In this document: piece by piece, positions 24,333 to 35,330 of the stretch
How the letters are laid out: each line of letters starts with the position of its first letter
Position numbering within the stretch: the stretch's first letter is position 1
Origin: Ferrimonas senticii DSM 18821
GTDB lineage: Bacteria; Pseudomonadota; Gammaproteobacteria; Enterobacterales; Shewanellaceae
DNA: 64,000 nt
Direction of reading: 5' to 3'
Assembly: GCF_000422665.1 (NCBI RefSeq)
Contig: NZ_AUGM01000007.1
Coordinates: forward strand, 186,001 to 250,000
Notes under the pieces: generated by a model
Told to the model about the DNA's origin: nothing
The model's database searches: none
What the model saw: only the letters and a program-made list of their open reading frames with translations
Made by a program: the position numbers and the translations under genes

Positions 24333-26654
24333 TTACTTGGCGCGCTTTGGCTTGATCGGTTTGGCCGGTTTGCCGTTCCAATTGCCTTGGCCACCTTTAT
24401 TGGCATTTGCCTTGCCAGTAGCGGGTTTGGCGCCATAACCGCCCTTACCAGCCGCCGGTTTGCCTTGGCCCTGACCACTTTTACCGCCTTTGCCTGCGTA
24501 CGCCGGCTTGCCACTGCCGGCAGCCACTTTGGCGGCGCGACGGGTGCCATCAAACTGCTGCAAACCGGTGTGCTTCGACAACGCCGGTTTACCACGACCT
24601 TGATAGCCTTGGCCACGACCACCTTGACCTTCCGCTGGCACCAAACAGTTGGGGCCGCTGCCGATCAGTTTGCCAAGACCGGCACTCTTTAGGCCTTCGC
24701 GTACCAATGGCCAACCCTCTGGATCGTGGTAGCGCAGAATCGCTTTATGGATCCGGCGTTCACGACCGCCTTTGGCCACCGGCACCTTGGTCTTGATCGA
24801 CTGTTTGGTCACCTTATGCAGCGAATCAAACTCGGTGTGCCAAATGGTGGTGGCGTTGGCCAGTGGCGATGGGTAGAAGTTCTGCACCTGATCGAGCTTA
24901 AAGTCATTCTGCTTTAGCCAGATCGCCAGATTAGCCATATCCTTAATGGTGGTGCCTGGATGCGCCGAGATGAAGTACGGGATCAGGTACTGCTTCTTGC
25001 CCGCTTCTGCCGAGTACTTATCAAACAGCTTCTTAAACTGGTAATAGCTGCCCATCCCCGGTTTCAGCATCTTCGACAGCGGCCCCTCTTCGGTATGCTC
25101 TGGAGCGATCTTCAGATAGCCGCCAACGTGGTGAGTCGCCAACTCCTTCACATAGCGCGGATCTTCCACTGCCAAGTCGTAGCGCACACCAGAGGCGATA
25201 AAGATCTTTTTGATCCCCTCAACCTTACGGGCTTTGCGATACAGCTCGATGGTTGGGGTGTGGTCGGTGTCCATGTGGCCACAGATATCCGGGTAGATAC
25301 AGCTGTAGCGGCGGCAGGTAGCCTCCGCTTTCGGGCTTTTACAGCGCAGCTGATACATGTTGGCGGTTGGTCCACCCAGATCGGAGATCACCCCAGTAAA
25401 GCCCGGCACCTTGGCTTTGATCTCTTCGATCTCTTGGATGATCGATTCATGGGATCGACTTTGGATGATCCGCCCCTCGTGCTCGGTGATCGAGCAGAAT
25501 GAACAGCCGCCGTAACAGCCACGCATAATGTTGACCGAAGTCTTGATCATGTCGTACGCCGGGATCTTCTGACCGTCGTACTTCGGATGCGGCACCCGGG
25601 CGTAGGACAAGCCAAACACCCAATCCATCTCGTCGGTTTCCAGCGGGATCGCTGGCGGGTTCAGCCACACATGGCGATCACCATGACGCTGCATCAGCGC
25701 CCGTGCACAGCCTGGGTTGGTCTCTTGGTGGAAGACCCGCGATGAGTGGGCGTACAGCACCTTGTCGGCGCGCACCTGATCATAAGCGGGCAGCAAGATG
25801 TACTGCTTTTCCCATGGCTTAGGCTTGGCTGGTTGCACCTTAACCGCGGTTTCCACTGGGCTGTTGTCGAACTTACTGCCCAGTGAACACCCCATATCGT
25901 CGGCACCGTAAGGATTTGGGATCGGATCGATCTTACCCGGGGTGTCCAAGGTGGTGGAATCAAGCCCAGACCACTCCGGCAAGGCGTCTTTAGTTAAGAA
26001 GCCGGTGCCGCGAATGTCTTTGATGTCATTGATGTTCTCGCCCGCCGCTAAGCGGTGCGCCAGCTCGATGATCGGCCGTTCGGCGTTGCCGTAGATCAGC
26101 AGATCCGCCTTGGCATCGAACAGGATCGAGCGGCGGACTTTATCTTGCCAGTAATCATAATGGGCGATCCGGCGCAGACTGGCTTCGATCGAACCGATGG
26201 TCACCGGCACCCCTTTGTAGGCTTCTTTACAGCGCTGGGTGTAGACCATCACCGCCCGATCCGGGCGCTTACCGTGCACGTTGCCCGGAGTGTAGGCGTC
26301 GTCGTGACGCAGGCGGCGATCGGCGGTGTAGTGGTTGATCATCGAGTCCATGTTGCCGGCGCCAACCGCAAAAAACAGGTTCGGCTTGCCCAGCTTCATA
26401 AAGTCGTCTTTGCTGTGCCAATCCGGCTGATCGATGATCCCAACGCGGAACCCCTGCGCCTCCAACATGCGGCCGACGATCGCCATCCCAAACGACGGCA
26501 GATCGACGTAGGCATCACCGGTGATCACAATGATGTCGCAGCTATCCCAGCCCAGTTTCTGCATCTCTTTGCGACTGGTCGGCAGAAATGGCGCCGGCGC
26601 CTGTTGCCGATATTTGGGGTAGCTAAACAGCTTGTTTTTCGGGGTTTGGATCAT
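24333..26654 (-). CDS. ygiQ: YgiQ-family radical SAM protein
   Basis: The 773-residue protein belongs to the large UPF0313/YgiQ group. An N-terminal region ([20 protein letters not shown]) precedes the radical SAM core with the 4Fe-4S motif [16 protein letters not shown]. Other conserved blocks are [10 protein letters not shown], a Cys-rich [14 protein letters not shown], and ISAHPGTT. The last ~110 residues are a Gly/Lys/Ala/Gln-rich disordered tail. Its reaction is not known. It is a single gene, divergent from the YegD-like gene. Confidence 0.93.
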   Translation of the reverse strand: MIQTPKNKLFSYPKYRQQAPAPFLPTSRKEMQKLGWDSCDIIVITGDAYVDLPSFGMAIVGRMLEAQGFRVGIIDQPDWHSKDDFMKLGKPNLFFAVGAGNMDSMINHYTADRRLRHDDAYTPGNVHGKRPDRAVMVYTQRCKEAYKGVPVTIGSIEASLRRIAHYDYWQDKVRRSILFDAKADLLIYGNAERPIIELAHRLAAGENINDIKDIRGTGFLTKDALPEWSGLDSTTLDTPGKIDPIPNPYGADDMGCSLGSKFDNSPVETAVKVQPAKPKPWEKQYILLPAYDQVRADKVLYAHSSRVFHQETNPGCARALMQRHGDRHVWLNPPAIPLETDEMDWVFGLSYARVPHPKYDGQKIPAYDMIKTSVNIMRGCYGGCSFCSITEHEGRIIQSRSHESIIQEIEEIKAKVPGFTGVISDLGGPTANMYQLRCKSPKAEATCRRYSCIYPDICGHMDTDHTPTIELYRKARKVEGIKKIFIASGVRYDLAVEDPRYVKELATHHVGGYLKIAPEHTEEGPLSKMLKPGMGSYYQFKKLFDKYSAEAGKKQYLIPYFISAHPGTTIKDMANLAIWLKQNDFKLDQVQNFYPSPLANATTIWHTEFDSLHKVTKQSIKTKVPVAKGGRERRIHKAILRYHDPEGWPLVREGLKSAGLGKLIGSGPNCLVPAEGQGGRGQGYQGRGKPALSKHTGLQQFDGTRRAAKVAAGSGKPAYAGKGGKSGQGQGKPAAGKGGYGAKPATGKANANKGGQGNWNGKPAKPIKPKRAK

Positions 26655-26850
26655 CGATTCACCTCAGTAAAGCCCGCACTGGTGCCGCGGGAGGCGGGAT
26701 TGTAGCAGAGCACCAAGCCATGTGCGACGGTCAAAAACCAATCAAATCCACAATAGAGTGTAAGCCCCAGCGCCGAACTTGGTCGGCAGTTGATGTGGCT
26801 AACGCCTTCGGTTACTGTGCGCGACCTGTTTTTATTTGGAAGCCCAACCC

Positions 26851-28215
26851 ATGAGCCACATCGCCGGTTTTGACTTCGGTACCTCCAACTGCGCCGTCGG
26901 CATGATTGAACAAGGCCAACCGCAGCTGCTGCCACTGGCCGCCGACAGCCGTTATCTCTCCTCGACGGTGTACGCGCCACAACCGGAGATGATCGCCGCT
27001 TGGGTTGAGCAGCAACTGGCGCAGTCAGGTAACGTCGATGCCTATCGTCAGGCCCGCGCCACCAGCTTGGCCGCCAGCCGCTTTGCCTTAAAGGAAGCCC
27101 GCTTGGATGGCTACGGCGATCAACTGGCCTTTGGTGCCGAAGCACTGAAGCTGTACTTGGAAGATCCCGCCGACTGTTTCTATGTGCGCTCGCCGAAATC
27201 GTTTTTGGGGGCCAATGGCCTGCCGCAGCGTCAGCAAATTCAGTTTGAAGATATCGCCACCGCGATGATGAGCCACATCGCCACTCAGGTGCGCCAAAGT
27301 GGCCGTGGTGAGATGCGTAAAGTGGTGATTGGCCGTCCGGTCAACTTCCAAGGCTTTGATGCCGAAACCAGCAACCAACAGGCGATCGCGATCCTCAGCA
27401 ATGCCGCTAAATTTGCTGGCTTTGAACAGGTTGAATTTCTGTATGAGCCGATGGCGGCGGGTCTGAGCTATCAGCAGCAACTGACCGAAGAACAGCTGGT
27501 GCTGGTGGTGGATATCGGCGGCGGTACCTCGGACGTGTCGATGCTGCAGATGGGCCCGGACTACCTTAATACTCGCGAGCACAGCTCGCTGGTGCACGGT
27601 TTTGCCGGTGAGCGGATTGGCGGTAACGATTTCGATATCGCCCTGAACTATCGCGGGTTGATGCCGGCTCTGGGACTGGGTAAAGAGTTAGCGCAGGGAC
27701 GATCGATGCCGATCAAACCGTTCCTCAATGCCGCCAGCATCAACGTGCTGCCAGCACAAACCGAGTTCTACAGCTTGGATACCTTGGTGCAGCTGCGAGA
27801 ATACGTGCGTCAGCCGGGACTGGAGATGCTAAACGGCCTAATCACCCTGCAGCGCGAGCGTCTGACTTACCGTCTTAGCGCCGATGCCGAACAGGCCAAA
27901 ATTGCCCTCAGTCAGCAGGACAGCGCCACGGTGGATCTGAGCTACCTGTGGGAAGGCCTCAACAGCAACGTCAGCACCGACACCTTTGCCGAAGCCAGCG
28001 AACGTCTGCTTAACCGCATTGCCGCTCTGGCGGATAAGGTGATCGCCGATGCCGGCCGCCAGCCGGATCGGATCTTTATCACCGGCGGCAGCGCCAATTC
28101 ACCATTGATCACCGGATTCCTGCGCCAACGCTATCAGGTGCCCTTGGTGGCCGGCGATAACTTCGGCAGTGTCACCAGCGGCCTCACCCTGTGGGCGCAG
28201 CGAATTTTTGCTTAA
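26851..28215 (+). CDS. yegD: YegD-like Hsp70-family protein
   Basis: The product from the ATG at 26851 (GGAAG upstream) is 454 residues. It has Hsp70 nucleotide-binding motifs: FDFGTSNCAVG near the N-terminus, EPMAAGLSYQ, VDIGGGTSDVSML and FITGGSANSPLI near the end. It lacks a C-terminal peptide-binding domain, as in YegD, a short divergent Hsp70 whose client is not established. It is unrelated in layout to the 922-residue Hsp70-type protein at 8373-11141. It is a single gene with its own terminator. Confidence 0.9.
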   Translation: MSHIAGFDFGTSNCAVGMIEQGQPQLLPLAADSRYLSSTVYAPQPEMIAAWVEQQLAQSGNVDAYRQARATSLAASRFALKEARLDGYGDQLAFGAEALKLYLEDPADCFYVRSPKSFLGANGLPQRQQIQFEDIATAMMSHIATQVRQSGRGEMRKVVIGRPVNFQGFDAETSNQQAIAILSNAAKFAGFEQVEFLYEPMAAGLSYQQQLTEEQLVLVVDIGGGTSDVSMLQMGPDYLNTREHSSLVHGFAGERIGGNDFDIALNYRGLMPALGLGKELAQGRSMPIKPFLNAASINVLPAQTEFYSLDTLVQLREYVRQPGLEMLNGLITLQRERLTYRLSADAEQAKIALSQQDSATVDLSYLWEGLNSNVSTDTFAEASERLLNRIAALADKVIADAGRQPDRIFITGGSANSPLITGFLRQRYQVPLVAGDNFGSVTSGLTLWAQRIFA

Positions 28216-28233
28216 GCCTGAGCGCAAACAACA

Positions 28234-28265
28234 AGCCCCGAGACTAAAAGACTCGGGGCTTTTTC
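28234..28265 (+). terminator. yegD terminator
   Basis: AGCCCCGAG and CTCGGGGCT form a 9-bp stem around ACTAAAAGA, followed by TTTTT, 19 bp after the yegD stop. Confidence 0.88.
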
Positions 28266-28280
28266 GCTCAGTAATTTCGT

Positions 28281-28361
28281 TTACCGGTGACAACACCAGG
28301 TGACCAGCGCCAGCAGCGGGAAACTGAGCAGTATCGCCATCAACAACCAACACCATAGCAT
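28281..28361 (-). CDS. 26-aa membrane microprotein
   Basis: On the minus strand AAGGAGT lies 8 bp before an ATG opening a 26-codon frame. Almost every residue is hydrophobic (MLWCWLLMAILLSFPLLALV), and the protein ends in TWCCHR. One membrane span is likely. It sits downstream of a 43-aa ORF with the same ribosome binding site and orientation, so the two may be one transcript. The function is unknown; the strong Shine-Dalgarno and the hydrophobic pattern are the support. Confidence 0.5.
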   Translation of the reverse strand: MLWCWLLMAILLSFPLLALVTWCCHR

Positions 28362-28495
28362 CGCTTGGTACTCCTTGTGATCGCCGTTTCCGATAGCAAA
28401 TTTTGAACCAGTAAAGCGGCGATATGCGCTCCTCTGGCCAATATCGCCCCATCAGTATCTGCTGTTTATGGCACTGAAACGCTGATCGACATCAA

Positions 28496-28627
28496 TCAGT
28501 GAAACAGACGATGCTGATCAGTCAGCAACGTTAACGCCACATGAGCAATTAAGCAGACAACCAAGCTCAATGCGGCTAGCACCGGCATGCTGTAAAAAGT
28601 GGCAAAAATAACCCAGAGAAATTCCAT
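28496..28627 (-). CDS. 43-aa membrane microprotein
   Basis: An AAGGAGT motif 7 bp before the ATG at 28627 opens a 43-residue frame with a long hydrophobic stretch (FYSMPVLAALSLVVCLIAHV) and a charged end (TDQHRLFH). One or two membrane spans are likely. It is followed on the same strand by the 26-aa ORF. The 267 bp upstream (28628-28894) are AT-rich with an inverted repeat that could be its control region. Confidence 0.55.
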   Translation of the reverse strand: MEFLWVIFATFYSMPVLAALSLVVCLIAHVALTLLTDQHRLFH

Positions 28628-28800
28628 TGCTTGCACTCCTTGCTAACAGAAAAATCGTTGGCATCAGAGTCAGTGGCACAGCAACTCAAATCGAGATTGG
28701 TCTAGCCAATTAACCCTGATTCACGAGCTCACTATGGCTCAGTCAGCAATGCTAAAGCATGATCTAGCTCGGCTTTTGAATTAATAATAGCGTTCTTGAA

Positions 28801-28838
28801 TTGAATTTAAGTTAATGATTTTTCGAACTTAAATTGAA
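28801..28838. promoter_or_regulatory. AT-rich inverted repeat between the GNAT gene and the microproteins
   Basis: TTGAATTTAAGTT (28801-28813) and AACTTAAATTGAA (28826-28838) match in inverted orientation at 12 of 13 positions. It lies downstream of the acetyltransferase gene and upstream of the microprotein ORFs, both on the minus strand. It could be an operator or a weak terminator. Confidence 0.4.
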
Positions 28839-28894
28839 AAAAGTTGTTTTATCTTAATACTGTCATTGGCGCCCAACTGACTCACAAACTGGAT

Positions 28895-29440
28895 TCACAC
28901 CGACGCCAATGAGTCACCAAATCGCAAGCGCATATCGGCGCAATCTTGCGCTTGCGAGCTGATTTGTGGGAACAGAGCATACTGTTCAATGGTACCAACA
29001 CGGCGAAATCCCAACTTTTGTAAAATATGGATGCTAGCAGCATGGGCATGATGCGGGTGAGTGCGCACCTCGCCAACACCACGCTGTTGCAACCAAAGCA
29101 GCGCATCAGCACAAGCTGCTAATACTATTCCCTGTCCGCGGTACCTTTGGGAGATACCAAAGTGAAGCTCGGCGTAGTCATCATGCAGTACAAAGGTCAA
29201 CAAACCGATCACCTGATCATCACTGGGCAACGCAATCGCCAATGGCAACACCTTCGGAGTCGCCTGCTGATAAGCCAGTAAAGCTCGCGCAATCACCCCC
29301 TCGGTCTGCCGCACGTTACCGTGGCAGGGGCTGCTAAGATATTTAGCTGAACTGGAACAGCCTTTGTAGTTTGCAAACAAGGCCCTGGCATCATCTTGAC
29401 GCAGCGGCCTGATCCGATAACTGGGGCGTTCAATCTGCAT
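28895..29440 (-). CDS. GNAT-family N-acetyltransferase
   Basis: The ~181-residue protein has the GNAT fold of the RimJ/L type: RPSYRIRPLRQDDA at the start, a central VIGLLTFVLHDDYAELHFGI, the acetyl-CoA loop QRYRGQG, and HAASIHILQKLGFRRVGTIEQY near the end. The substrate cannot be told from sequence; RimJ-like members act on protein N-termini or small amines. I prefer the ATG at 29440, preceded by GGAG, over one four codons earlier. It lies 28 bp from the HD hydrolase gene on the same strand and may be co-transcribed with it. Confidence 0.85.
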   Translation of the reverse strand: MQIERPSYRIRPLRQDDARALFANYKGCSSSAKYLSSPCHGNVRQTEGVIARALLAYQQATPKVLPLAIALPSDDQVIGLLTFVLHDDYAELHFGISQRYRGQGIVLAACADALLWLQQRGVGEVRTHPHHAHAASIHILQKLGFRRVGTIEQYALFPQISSQAQDCADMRLRFGDSLASV

Positions 29441-29468
29441 CACCAACTCCATTTGGCTGCGGAAAAAC

Positions 29469-30008
29469 CTACGATAGCAGTTGTGCCAACTTAGCTAAAA
29501 ACCGTTCGCGCACCTCGGTCATCAACTGGAACGACAGGTCATGCGCCAGCACCACTTCACCACGGCCGATGCTGCTGTCGCCCATCAGGTGGGTCATCTC
29601 ATGCTTAAGCATGGCGTCGTCTACGTCCGCCACCTGTTGTTGCTCTGTTGCGGTTAAATCAGCTAAACCAAAGTGCTCAAAGATAAGATTTTGCAACTGC
29701 GCTTCGGCCGCCAAAAACTGGGGCATTTGGCTTTTGACTGGACGGGTCACATCCCCCATGTAGGCTTCGGAGCCATCATGCAGCAGACAAGCCAATTGCA
29801 CTCGCAGGGAATAACCGCGAGCCTCGGCCTCTACCGCACAGGCGATGGAATGCTGGCCAACACTGTAAAAATGGCTGAAATGGCCATTGGCGCGACACAG
29901 CAACGACAAGCTGTGAGCGATATCGACCGGGGCGATCTCATCATCGCGGGGATCCAGCGGCCAAAACTGCACGCCGCTGTATGTACGAATAAATTTACCT
30001 TGTCTCAT
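29469..30008 (-). CDS. HD-domain phosphohydrolase (YfbR-like)
   Basis: From the ATG at 30008, five bases after GGAGG, the protein is 179 residues. HD metal ligands are visible: IAHSLSLLCRANGH with GQHS, the HD pair in LLHDGSEAYMGDVTRPVK, and an Asp in VADVDDAMLKHEM. The layout resembles YfbR-type 5'-nucleotidases and related phage-type HD hydrolases acting on deoxynucleoside monophosphates. A longer frame to 30062 has no ribosome binding site. The GNAT gene follows. Confidence 0.82.
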   Translation of the reverse strand: MRQGKFIRTYSGVQFWPLDPRDDEIAPVDIAHSLSLLCRANGHFSHFYSVGQHSIACAVEAEARGYSLRVQLACLLHDGSEAYMGDVTRPVKSQMPQFLAAEAQLQNLIFEHFGLADLTATEQQQVADVDDAMLKHEMTHLMGDSSIGRGEVVLAHDLSFQLMTEVRERFLAKLAQLLS

Positions 30009-30072
30009 CCTAGCCTCCACTACTTCGAGCGCTGCAAACAACAACGCCGTGTGTCGCAACACACGGCGTCTT

Positions 30073-30234
30073 ATACCAATTCGCTTGAGTAAATGGCCTA
30101 TCTAGTGCGAAGGAGAAATCTCCTCAATCAAGGCACTCAACGCCACTGCTAGTGGCTCTACCAGTAAGTTGAGTAACGCAGAGTGAGGCGATTTAAACCA
30201 GCAATAGTGATCAGATATTTAAGTGAATTGGTAT
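30073..30234. repeat. Second type of TIR element (~162 bp)
   Basis: The left end ATACCAATTCGCTTGAGTA and the right end, read on the other strand ATACCAATTCACTTAAATA, are inverted repeats differing at few positions. A short inner hairpin (GGAGAAATCTCC) lies near the left end. No ORF is present. The ATACCAATTC(A/G)CTT end is the kind seen in dispersed elements of Shewanella/Vibrio-type genomes (memory, unverified). It fills most of the gap between the HD hydrolase and the chemoreceptor genes. This is the only copy in the window. Confidence 0.7.
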
Positions 30235-30344
30235 CAATTGCGTCGTAAGCAGAAGTTATCGGCTTCTGGTAGAGACCCTCACGCCCTATTCATGAGGTTA
30301 TACGATGCGCGCCAAAGTCTACCCATACAGGTGTCAGCAAGCAA

Positions 30345-31922
30345 TCAGTCGCTAGCCCGCTCTACCCCCACTTGCCAAAACTGCTGCGACAACTCCGCTT
30401 GTTTGGTCGCAAGCCGTGACATGTTTTGGCCTTTGTTCACCATCAATTCGGTCTCTTGCTGGTTCTGTTCGGCCATCTTATGCACCTCTTGCACGGCGTT
30501 AGAGATCTCTGCCGCCACCGTCTGTTGCTGCGACATCGCCGCCGCCGTGGCAATACTCATGGCATTGATGTGATCCAGCGCTTGGCGCAACTCGGCAAAG
30601 GCAGCATCCGCCTCGCTGGTTAACGAGACCGTGGCTTTGGCGGTGCTGGCGCCAGCACTCATCGCTTCACTAGCCTGGCGACTGGCCAGTTGAAACTGAC
30701 TGATAATAGTTTCAATCTCTACCGTAGAATCGGCGGTGCGCTTGGCTAAGCTGCGCACTTCATCCGCTACCACCGCAAAGCCTCGACCCGATTCCCCCGC
30801 TCTGGCGGCTTCAATCGCGGCATTCAATGCCAGCAGGTTAGTTTGTTCGGTGATGGCGCGGATCACATCCAACACTTGCGCCACCGCCGCGCTGTCACGT
30901 TCAATGGTGGAGACCGCCGTGGCCAATTGCTCGACCTCGTCACTTAATGCCTCTATCGATTGGGTGACTTTGGCCAGCACCTCACTGCCCTTAGCAGCAC
31001 TAGCTTGGCTCTGCTGCAATGCCGATGCTACGCTACCGGCATTGTTGGCCACTTCGGTGAAACTGACGCTCATCTCCTCTACCGCGGCGGCCGCCGTTGC
31101 GCTCTGGCCGCTGGCATTTTCCGCCAAAGCAAGGCTCGATTTAACCGTGTCACTTAATTGCTCGCTTAACTGATTTAACGACACCGCAGAATCGGCAACC
31201 CGCCCCATCACCCCTGTCATCTCTGAAGATAAGAAGGTCAGCGCCATCTCCAACTGGCCCAGTTCATCACGGCGGCCGGTATACACCGCGGTCGCTAACG
31301 GATCATCGATCACGGTGCGCGAACGCGCAACGAGTCCCATGAGTGGCTGTAACAGCCACGCCATGAGCGCGGCACTGAATAGCACCCCAGCCATCCCGCC
31401 CCACAACGGCAACCACGTATTGAGTAACATCGTGGCAAAAGCACCAATACTGGCGGCGGTAATTAAGCGGCCGCAAAAACCCAGCTTGGTGGGAGTTATC
31501 GCTCTGGGAGTTTTACCTTGGTTGATCGCCTGATAGAGTTTGTCGGCGCGTTCAACGTGTTGCGGCAATGGCCGCCGTCGCACCGATTGATATTCGTGGA
31601 TCTGGCCATCTTCTTTGACCGGATTAACGTACGCATGCACCCAATAGTGATCGCCATTGGCACAGCGATTTTTGACGATGCCAATCCACGGCTTACCCTG
31701 CTGAATGGTCTGCCACATCATCCGAAATGCCAGTGCCGGCATATCGGGATGGCGAACGATATTGTGCGGTGAGCCTTGAAGTTCCTTTACTGAATAGCCA
31801 CAGATTTCGGCAAAATCCGGGTTAGCAAACTTGATCACGCCATTCGGATCGGTGGTCGACAACAAGATCGCATCGGCAGGATACTCACGTTGTTGCGGGG
31901 TGACGGAGTGCGCTTGCTGCAT
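30345..31922 (-). CDS. Aer-like methyl-accepting chemotaxis protein with PAS domain
   Basis: The 525-residue protein has an N-terminal PAS domain (residues ~15-120; [21 protein letters not shown] and a WIGIVKNR block). A short double-span membrane anchor follows at about 155-200 without a periplasmic domain, then HAMP-like sequence. The signalling domain carries the highly conserved hairpin [11 protein letters not shown] and [10 protein letters not shown]. The layout is that of Aer, whose PAS domain binds FAD to sense redox or oxygen. It signals to CheA/CheW, not encoded here. Single gene. Confidence 0.93.
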   Translation of the reverse strand: MQQAHSVTPQQREYPADAILLSTTDPNGVIKFANPDFAEICGYSVKELQGSPHNIVRHPDMPALAFRMMWQTIQQGKPWIGIVKNRCANGDHYWVHAYVNPVKEDGQIHEYQSVRRRPLPQHVERADKLYQAINQGKTPRAITPTKLGFCGRLITAASIGAFATMLLNTWLPLWGGMAGVLFSAALMAWLLQPLMGLVARSRTVIDDPLATAVYTGRRDELGQLEMALTFLSSEMTGVMGRVADSAVSLNQLSEQLSDTVKSSLALAENASGQSATAAAAVEEMSVSFTEVANNAGSVASALQQSQASAAKGSEVLAKVTQSIEALSDEVEQLATAVSTIERDSAAVAQVLDVIRAITEQTNLLALNAAIEAARAGESGRGFAVVADEVRSLAKRTADSTVEIETIISQFQLASRQASEAMSAGASTAKATVSLTSEADAAFAELRQALDHINAMSIATAAAMSQQQTVAAEISNAVQEVHKMAEQNQQETELMVNKGQNMSRLATKQAELSQQFWQVGVERASD

Positions 31923-32075
31923 CAGAAGGACTCTTAAATTTGGTTCGATTAGTATGCCAATTTAGCTTAATTTTCAGGTCTATTTTGCTATTCAGATCAG
32001 TTTCTTGCTGTCGTGCGCAAACTGAATTCGCAAGCGCCCAACAAGCTATCAGTTAGGCACTTAAGTGCAACTTAA

Positions 32076-32972
<897 letters not shown>

Positions 32973-35330
32973 TCAGGCCGCTAAGCGGCGGCAAATTGCG
33001 ACTAAATCCGACTGCACCGCCGCGGCGGTCACCTCGCGCCCTGCTCCGGGGCCTTGGATCACCAAACCATTGGGGTAGTTGCGGGTACGCAGCACAAATT
33101 GATTGTCCCCCGCCGGCAGGGTGGCCAATGAGGAGTCCTGCGGCAGCGCCTGCAACGACACCGACGCTTGAATCTGCCCATCGCTGACCGTCAGCTCAGC
33201 AACATAACGAATGCACTGCTGACGCTGCTGCGCCTCAGACAACGCTTGCGCCAAGGGTTGATCCAATTGGCTCAGCTCACTCAGGCATTGTGGCAGCGGC
33301 AAGGCCGCCAACGCCGGAGGCACCAACGACTGCAGCTCGATATCGCTCAGTTCCAGCGGCAATCCCAGCTCCCGCGCCAAAATCAGCAATTTACGCTGCA
33401 TATCCACCCCGCCGAGATCATCCCGTGGATCCGGTTCGGTAATGCCTTGCTGACGAGCTTGCTCGACCAGCTGCGAGAACGGTTGCGCGCCATCAAAGTG
33501 GGCAAACAGCCAACTTAAGGTGCCGGAGAAGATCCCACTGATCGCTTCGATCTGATCGCCGCTGCGGCGCAGATCATCGATCGCGTAAAACACCGGCAAA
33601 CCGGCGCCCACAGTGGCGTTATAACGCCATTGCGACTGCTGTTGTTGCTGCAGTTGCTGATAAGTCGCCAATGCCCCAGAGCCGGCTTGTTTATTGGCGC
33701 TCACCAGATGGATGCCGGCCTCAAGCAACTCAGGATAATGTGCCGCAAAGCCATCACTGGCGGTCAGATCCAATAGGATCAGCGGCTGTGGCAATTGCTG
33801 TAGCTGTTGTAGCAGCTGGTTAAACTGATAGCGTTGCGCCTGATCAGCAAAACCTTGCTGCCAGTTATCTGTGACGATCCCCTGTGGTGCCAGCCACGCC
33901 TGCTGCTGGCCTAAGATCGCCACCACTTCAAGATCCACCGCCAGCTGCTCGGCTAAGATCCGTTGCTGCGCGGGAAATTGAGTAAGCCAAGCGCCGCCAA
34001 TGTTGCCTTTGCCGACCACCACCACGCCGATCGACTGGCGATCGCCGCCGCAACGACCATGCAGTTGCGCCGTCACCGCTGCCACCTGCTCACAGGGCAG
34101 CAAACTGACCAGCGCCAAGGATTGCTGTTGCAGTGGCCAGGCGCTGTCGGGCAGATGCTGGCTAACGTGCTGTGCTTGCGCTGCCAGCCCCTCGCCGACC
34201 AACGCCACCAAGCCGAAATCGTGACGCAGCGTCAGCGGCTGCAAGAAATGGTGTTCCAGCGCCTCCAGCGCTAACAGGCTGTGCTCTTCGGTCAACACCA
34301 AGGCTTGCTGCTGCGGATAGCACGCCAATACCGTTAAGCCAATTTCGCTCAACAGCTGCTCCGCCAACTCCACTTGCTGTGGACATTGCAGTACCGCAAC
34401 GCGATCGATGCTGGTAACGATCGGCTTACTGGCCACCGCCCCCGTCACCACCGTGGTATGCGGTTGCAGCGGCGCAAAGCTGGAACGCAGGCTTAATTGC
34501 ACCGCCGCCGAACCGTCGCCCTTGAGAGGCTCTAGCGTGCGCGGGTGCAACACCGGTGAACCAAGCTGCGCTAACCGTTCCGCCACCGCCAGCGACAATG
34601 TCGGCAGCAGCTGCGCCTGCGGCAGTTGATTGGGATCGCCATCGTAGATCCCCGCCACATCACTCCAGATGGTACAGCGCTGCGCCCCAGCAATGGCCGC
34701 GATCGCCGTCGCCGAATAATCCGAGCCATTGCGGCCCAACAGCTGCAACTGGCCGCTGTTATTGCAGGCGATAAAACCGGTGATCACCAACCGCTGCTGC
34801 GGATATTGGCGCTGCAGCGTCGCCAATCGTTGTCGGCTCGAACGCTGATCCGGGCGATTAAGCAGATCGACCTCAAGCAATTGATCGGCGTCGATCGCTG
34901 TCGCCGCCGCGGCAAACTGCCGCAATAACGCCGCCAATAACCGGGCTGACCATCGCTCGCCAAGGGCGATCAGCGCCGCTTGGCTGCCGCAATTATCGCT
35001 GCCGGTTAGCTGATTCACCTGCGCCAGTTGTTGCGCCAACCAGTCACAATCCAGCTGCAGTTGCAGTGATAAGCCATCGGCTTCGACGATCAGTAATTGC
35101 TGGATCAGCTGTTGTTGAAATTGCTGCAACTGCGCTAATGGCTCAGCCACGAAGCCACCGCTGCGAGCCACCCGGCGCAAGCGCAATAGTCGGTTGGTGG
35201 TATCGCCAGCGGCGGAAACCACCACCAGATCATCGGCTTCACTGTGATCGAGGAGGATCTGCGCAACCCGCCGATAGCCATCGGCATCCGCGAGGCTAGA
35301 ACCGCCAAATTTATGCAGGCTGAGACTCAT
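32973..35330 (-). CDS. metL: MetL, bifunctional aspartokinase II / homoserine dehydrogenase II
   Basis: The 785-residue fusion starts with the aspartokinase motif LHKFGGSSLAD; GRNGSDYSA lies in the kinase domain. The homoserine dehydrogenase half starts near residue 440 with VVVGKGNIGGAWL and includes LVSANKQAGSG and GIFSGTLSWLF. It controls two steps from aspartate to homoserine for methionine. Very Gln/Leu-rich codon runs are local style. Its start overlaps the metB end by 20 bp and metF follows by 9 bp. Confidence 0.96.
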   Translation of the reverse strand: MSLSLHKFGGSSLADADGYRRVAQILLDHSEADDLVVVSAAGDTTNRLLRLRRVARSGGFVAEPLAQLQQFQQQLIQQLLIVEADGLSLQLQLDCDWLAQQLAQVNQLTGSDNCGSQAALIALGERWSARLLAALLRQFAAAATAIDADQLLEVDLLNRPDQRSSRQRLATLQRQYPQQRLVITGFIACNNSGQLQLLGRNGSDYSATAIAAIAGAQRCTIWSDVAGIYDGDPNQLPQAQLLPTLSLAVAERLAQLGSPVLHPRTLEPLKGDGSAAVQLSLRSSFAPLQPHTTVVTGAVASKPIVTSIDRVAVLQCPQQVELAEQLLSEIGLTVLACYPQQQALVLTEEHSLLALEALEHHFLQPLTLRHDFGLVALVGEGLAAQAQHVSQHLPDSAWPLQQQSLALVSLLPCEQVAAVTAQLHGRCGGDRQSIGVVVVGKGNIGGAWLTQFPAQQRILAEQLAVDLEVVAILGQQQAWLAPQGIVTDNWQQGFADQAQRYQFNQLLQQLQQLPQPLILLDLTASDGFAAHYPELLEAGIHLVSANKQAGSGALATYQQLQQQQQSQWRYNATVGAGLPVFYAIDDLRRSGDQIEAISGIFSGTLSWLFAHFDGAQPFSQLVEQARQQGITEPDPRDDLGGVDMQRKLLILARELGLPLELSDIELQSLVPPALAALPLPQCLSELSQLDQPLAQALSEAQQRQQCIRYVAELTVSDGQIQASVSLQALPQDSSLATLPAGDNQFVLRTRNYPNGLVIQGPGAGREVTAAAVQSDLVAICRRLAA

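Noticed and set aside
24255-24692. Plus-strand 145-aa hydrophobic frame
   Set aside because: It starts in the ygiQ terminator region and mirrors the low-complexity tail of ygiQ.
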